Assembly (NCBI GenBank): GCA_949289785.1
Contig: CASEOW010000017.1
Location: 1 to 36,704, forward strand
Direction: 5' to 3'
DNA: 36,704 nt
Origin: an uncultured Bacillota bacterium
GTDB lineage: Bacteria > Bacillota > Clostridia > Christensenellales > UBA1242
Shown here: positions 35,008 to 36,704 of the stretch, one piece after another
How positions within the stretch are numbered: the first letter of the stretch is position 1
Layout: each line of letters begins with the position of its first letter
The notes under the pieces: generated by a model
Told to the model about the DNA's origin: nothing
The model's database searches: none
Seen by the model: the letters and a program-made list of their open reading frames with translations, nothing else
Program-made: the position numbers and the translations under genes

Positions 35008-35180
35008 GAAGTTTAATATTTATTTAATCAAAACTTAAATTCATTTTTTAATATTTTATATAAAAGTAAATTAAATTAAATACAAAAATTTTAATTTAAA
35101 TATTAAAATTTTAATTATATTTATATAATTTTAAATAATTAACAAAAGATATAAAATTTCTTTTAAAATATTAAAAATAA

Positions 35181-35189
35181 TGCTATAAT
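35181..35189 (+). promoter_or_regulatory. Extended -10 promoter of the methyltransferase gene
   Basis: TGCTATAAT: a consensus -10 with the extended TGn. The -35 region is weak. The leader is about 45 nt. Confidence 0.6.
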
Positions 35190-35240
35190 GTTTGTGTTAA
35201 TTGCGTAAGTGTGTATACTATAGAAAATAATGGGGACAAA

Positions 35241-35921
35241 ATGGATAAAAAATATTATGAAGCTTATGATGAGCGATATAAAAAGATTCATGAGGAAACA
35301 TCGCTTGCTTGGGCTGGAGAAAGACCAAGTCCAACTATTGAAAAGTTACTCAAAAAATATGGTGCAAATGAAAAATCAAAAATTTTAGAAATAGGATGTG
35401 GAGAAGGGCAAAATGCTATTAACCTTATTTCTCTAGGATTTAATATTGAAGCTAGTGATGTTTCGCCAGAAGCAATAAGATGGTGTAAGGAAAGGGCAAA
35501 AGAAAATAAAATAAATGATAATAATTTTTTTGTTATGGATATTTTGAAAAATAATCTTGAAAAACAATATGATTTCATTTATTCAGTCGCTGTTCTTCAT
35601 ATGCTTGTTGAAGATGAAGATAGACAGGGCTTTTTTAAATTTATTCGTGAGCATTTAAATGAAAAAGGTAAAGCTTTTGTTATTGTTATGGGTGACGGAA
35701 AAGAAACAAGAAAAACTGATACAAGCAAGGCGTTTGAACTTTCTGATCGACCATTTAATGGCAAAACAGTTAAGGTTGCAACTACATCTTGTAGAATGGT
35801 AACATGGGAAGAGTATTTGGATGAAATAAAGAGAGCACAACTGAAAGTGATCGATCATTATATAGATACTACAATTTCAGGTTTTGTAAGTTCAATGGTA
35901 GTAGAACTTGAAAGATTGTAA
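35241..35921 (+). CDS. Class I SAM-dependent methyltransferase
   Basis: 226 aa from ATG 35241, with GGGGAC 4 nt upstream; an in-frame ATG at 35211 has no ribosome-binding site. Rossmann motifs: ILEIGCGEG at 48-56 (SAM-binding), DVSPEAI near 72 (acidic ribose contact), DFIYSVAVLHML near 110 (motif IV). The N-terminal YYEAYDERYKKIHEE and AWAGERPSP resemble tellurite-resistance (TehB)-like or small-molecule methyltransferases. The target is unknown. It is the last ordinary gene before the tRNA-like array and has its own promoter. It may be a recent arrival, but its base composition does not differ clearly from the neighbours. Confidence 0.8.
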   Translation: MDKKYYEAYDERYKKIHEETSLAWAGERPSPTIEKLLKKYGANEKSKILEIGCGEGQNAINLISLGFNIEASDVSPEAIRWCKERAKENKINDNNFFVMDILKNNLEKQYDFIYSVAVLHMLVEDEDRQGFFKFIREHLNEKGKAFVIVMGDGKETRKTDTSKAFELSDRPFNGKTVKVATTSCRMVTWEEYLDEIKRAQLKVIDHYIDTTISGFVSSMVVELERL

Positions 35922-36063
35922 AAAAGATTAATATTTTTAAAAATTAATTTGTTTTATGTATAAATTTTAGTAAAATTATAAAAAAGTTTATTTAAAAGAT
36001 TACAAAAATTTAAAAAGTTTTGAAATATATGGGTTTTGGCTAGTTAGCAAATTTATTTGTTTT
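35922..36063. other. AT-rich spacer with possible tail of an earlier repeat unit
   Basis: No ORF or terminator is recognised. From about 36030 the GGGTTTTGGCTAGTTAGC stretch resembles the end of unit 1 (GGGTTCTGCTGATTGC near 36204-36219), so a truncated fourth unit may have stood here. Confidence 0.35.
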
Positions 36064-36116
36064 AAAATTTCCATACTCATATCCATAATTTTTATATTTT
36101 TCCCATAATTTGATAT

Positions 36117-36189
36117 GTTCTCATAGGTAAAGGGATATACCTTCGACCTCCTAAGTGAAAGGTCTTTTGGCTGCTTTACTTACGATTTC
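36117..36189 (+). pseudogene. tRNA-Arg(CCT)-like module, unit 1 (degenerate)
   Basis: It has the acceptor 5' strand GTTCTCA, U8, A9, D-stem GGTA/TACC with a loop containing GG, and the anticodon-loop block CCTCCTAAG. The anticodon stem is broken in the canonical register, though a bulged TTC/GAA stem or a GACCT/AGGTC hairpin is possible. No T-arm and no 3' acceptor complement are found. It is a tRNA relic or tRNA-like element. Confidence 0.5.
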
Positions 36190-36286
36190 CCTTATAAACA
36201 AAGGGTTCTGCTGATTGCTAATTTTGACTTTTGCAAAAATTCCATACTCATTTCCATAAAACTTTGATTTTTTCTTAAATTCTTAT

Positions 36287-36359
36287 GTTCCCATAGTAAA
36301 GTGGACATTACAAGCCCCTCCTAAGGCGTTGTCTTACCCGAAACGTGAGAGCCCTGAAC
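36287..36359 (+). pseudogene. tRNA-Arg(CCT)-like module, unit 2 (degenerate)
   Basis: From GTTCCCA to the terminal GAAC it is 73 nt, the same length as the intact tRNA without its 3' ACCA. D-stem GTAA/TTAC is perfect, and its loop carries GG. The anticodon arm CAAGCC/GGC(G)TTG pairs with one bulge around the CCTCCTAA loop. Only the first four acceptor pairs form, and the T-arm is destroyed. CCA is not encoded. Confidence 0.5.
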
Positions 36360-36375
36360 CCCTTTAAAATAGGGC
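36351..36375 (+). other. Stem-loop after unit 2
   Basis: AGCCCT and AGGGCT arms enclose the GAAC and an A/T stretch. Unit 1 has a comparable CCCTT/AAGGG stem near 36189-36205. No T run follows, so these are not ordinary terminators. Confidence 0.3.
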
Positions 36376-36459
36376 TATTCAGAAAATCTCAAAATGCCAC
36401 AACTTTCAAAAAACCATACTTTCGCCATTTTTACCCCTAAAATTTAATAATTTTTATAT

Positions 36460-36536
36460 GTTCTCGTGGCGTAACTGTATAACGCAGCGCCCTCCTAAGG
36501 CGAAGATTCCCGGTTAGAGTCCGGGCGGGAACACCA
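36460..36536 (+). tRNA. tRNA-Arg, anticodon CCT
   Basis: 77 nt including encoded CCA. The acceptor stem 36460-36466 pairs with 36526-36532 (one T-G). The D-arm is GCGT/ACGC. The anticodon stem has four pairs plus a G27-A43 mismatch, with loop C-T-CCT-A-A (anticodon 36494-36496). T-stem CCCGG/CCGGG has loop TTAGAGT. The discriminator is A. It reads AGG codons. Two elbow positions are non-standard: D-loop position 19 is T and T-loop position 56 is A, where nearly all tRNAs have G19 and C56; together they would still pair. An integrase gene lies directly downstream, the usual arrangement at a tRNA attachment site. Confidence 0.85.
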
Positions 36537-36538
36537 AT

Positions 36539-36553
36539 CGGTCTAACTGACCG
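36539..36553. other. Small hairpin directly after the tRNA
   Basis: CGGTC and GACCG with a 5-nt loop, 3 nt after the CCA. It may aid 3' processing or be an integrase-binding site; position is the only evidence. Confidence 0.3.
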
Positions 36554-36565
36554 TTCAATATTATC

Positions 36566-36595
36566 AATGGTAGGCTTTTTGACCTACCATTTTTC
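36566..36595 (+). terminator. Terminator after tRNA-Arg
   Basis: ATGGTAGG (36567-36574) and CCTACCAT (36583-36590), 8-nt loop, followed by a short T run. It abuts the integrase stop codon on the other strand. Confidence 0.7.
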
Positions 36596-36704
36596 ATGCA
36601 AAGATTTTTTCCATAGCATCTATTGAGTTATCTATATCTTGGCAATAGTGCGTGTAAATTTTAAGTGTTATATCACTGTTAGCGTGTCCCGCAAGTTTTG
36701 AAAC
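36594..36704 (-). CDS. Tyrosine recombinase/integrase, C-terminal fragment (runs off the window)
   Basis: The last 36 codons and the stop of a minus-strand gene whose start lies beyond the right edge. The visible protein begins VSKLAGHANSDITLKIYTHY and ends AMEKIFA. LAGHANSDITLKIYTH is the C-terminal active-site segment of phage-type tyrosine integrases, with the catalytic His in LAGH and the nucleophilic Tyr in IYTH. Codons such as GCG, CAC and ACG make it look less AT-biased than its neighbours, as expected for acquired DNA. Its position next to tRNA-Arg(CCT) suggests that this tRNA is the attachment site. Confidence 0.85.
   Translation of the reverse strand, partial: VSKLAGHANSDITLKIYTHYCQDIDNSIDAMEKIFA

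Larger units (their letters stand above)
36064..36536 (+). repeat. Three tandem units of about 172 bp with tRNA-Arg(CCT)-like modules
   Basis: Three markers recur in the same order and spacing. CCATACT starts at 36071, 36242 and 36414. GTTCYC, the tRNA 5' end, starts at 36117, 36287 and 36460. The anticodon-loop block CCTCCTAAG starts at 36147, 36317 and 36491. Each GTTCYC is followed by 7 acceptor positions, U8, R9 and a perfect 4-bp D-stem of different sequence: GGTA/TACC, GTAA/TTAC, GCGT/ACGC. Only the third unit is a full tRNA. Confidence 0.8.

Noticed and set aside
36071..36500. CRISPR array from the regularly spaced CCATACT and CCTCCTAAG blocks
   Set aside because: The repeat period is about 172 bp, the conserved blocks are short and internal to tRNA-like modules, and there are no uniform repeat-spacer lengths.

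Overview
The window is very AT-rich chromosomal DNA (A and T dominate every intergenic stretch and third codon positions) from a low-GC Bacillota, most likely a Clostridia-type gut lineage. The evidence is the gene families, Shine-Dalgarno sites of AGGAG type, TTGACA/TATAAT promoters, the standard genetic code with TGA used as stop, and a gene order that follows the classical Firmicutes block ylxY - spoIIIE - pgsA - cinA - recA - miaB - mutS - mutL - miaA - ynbB. Two polysaccharide deacetylases of sporulation type (YlxY-like, PdaB-like) and a SPOR-like membrane protein suggest a spore former or a recent descendant of one.

Layout. 1-3.8 kb: SPOR-like membrane protein (minus), groES-groEL, and a short-chain dehydrogenase (minus). 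3.9-5.2 kb: a SHOCT-type membrane protein and the YlxY-like deacetylase. 5.4-12.7 kb: FtsK/SpoIIIE, RimO, PgsA, a very divergent CinA-like protein, and RecA, largely one tightly packed run. 12.8-15 kb: a class A penicillin-binding protein on the minus strand. 15.1-23 kb: an overlapping operon miaB-mutS-mutL-miaA-ynbB (tRNA modification, mismatch repair, PLP enzyme). 23.1-24.9 kb: a histidine phosphatase and MurG (minus). 25.1-29.6 kb: a type IIA topoisomerase pair. 29.7-32.1 kb: a lipoprotein, the PdaB-like deacetylase and a two-OB-fold SSB-like protein. 32.2-35 kb: a 48-residue ORF, a double-HTH regulator, rplS, rpsU and mtaB. 35.2-35.9 kb: a SAM methyltransferase. 35.9-36.7 kb: no ordinary gene until the last 111 bases. 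This stretch holds three tandem units of about 172 bp, each containing a tRNA-Arg(CCT)-like module. Only the third is a complete tRNA. It is followed by a terminator and the C-terminal end of a tyrosine integrase running in from outside the window, so the right edge looks like the border of an integrated element.

How the genes work together: most of the window is core housekeeping (chaperonin, chromosome translocation, recombination, mismatch repair, topology, cell-wall synthesis, ribosomal proteins). All three methylthiotransferase types (RimO, MiaB, MtaB) occur here. The most unusual content is the tRNA-like tandem array beside the integrase, a CinA homologue that has lost its recognisable deamidase residues but keeps its place before recA, a MiaB lacking its TRAM domain, and three promoter-like sites of sigma-E type with identical 14-nt spacing in front of exactly the three genes that look sporulation-related. 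All assignments come from reading the sequence by eye; no database search was run.
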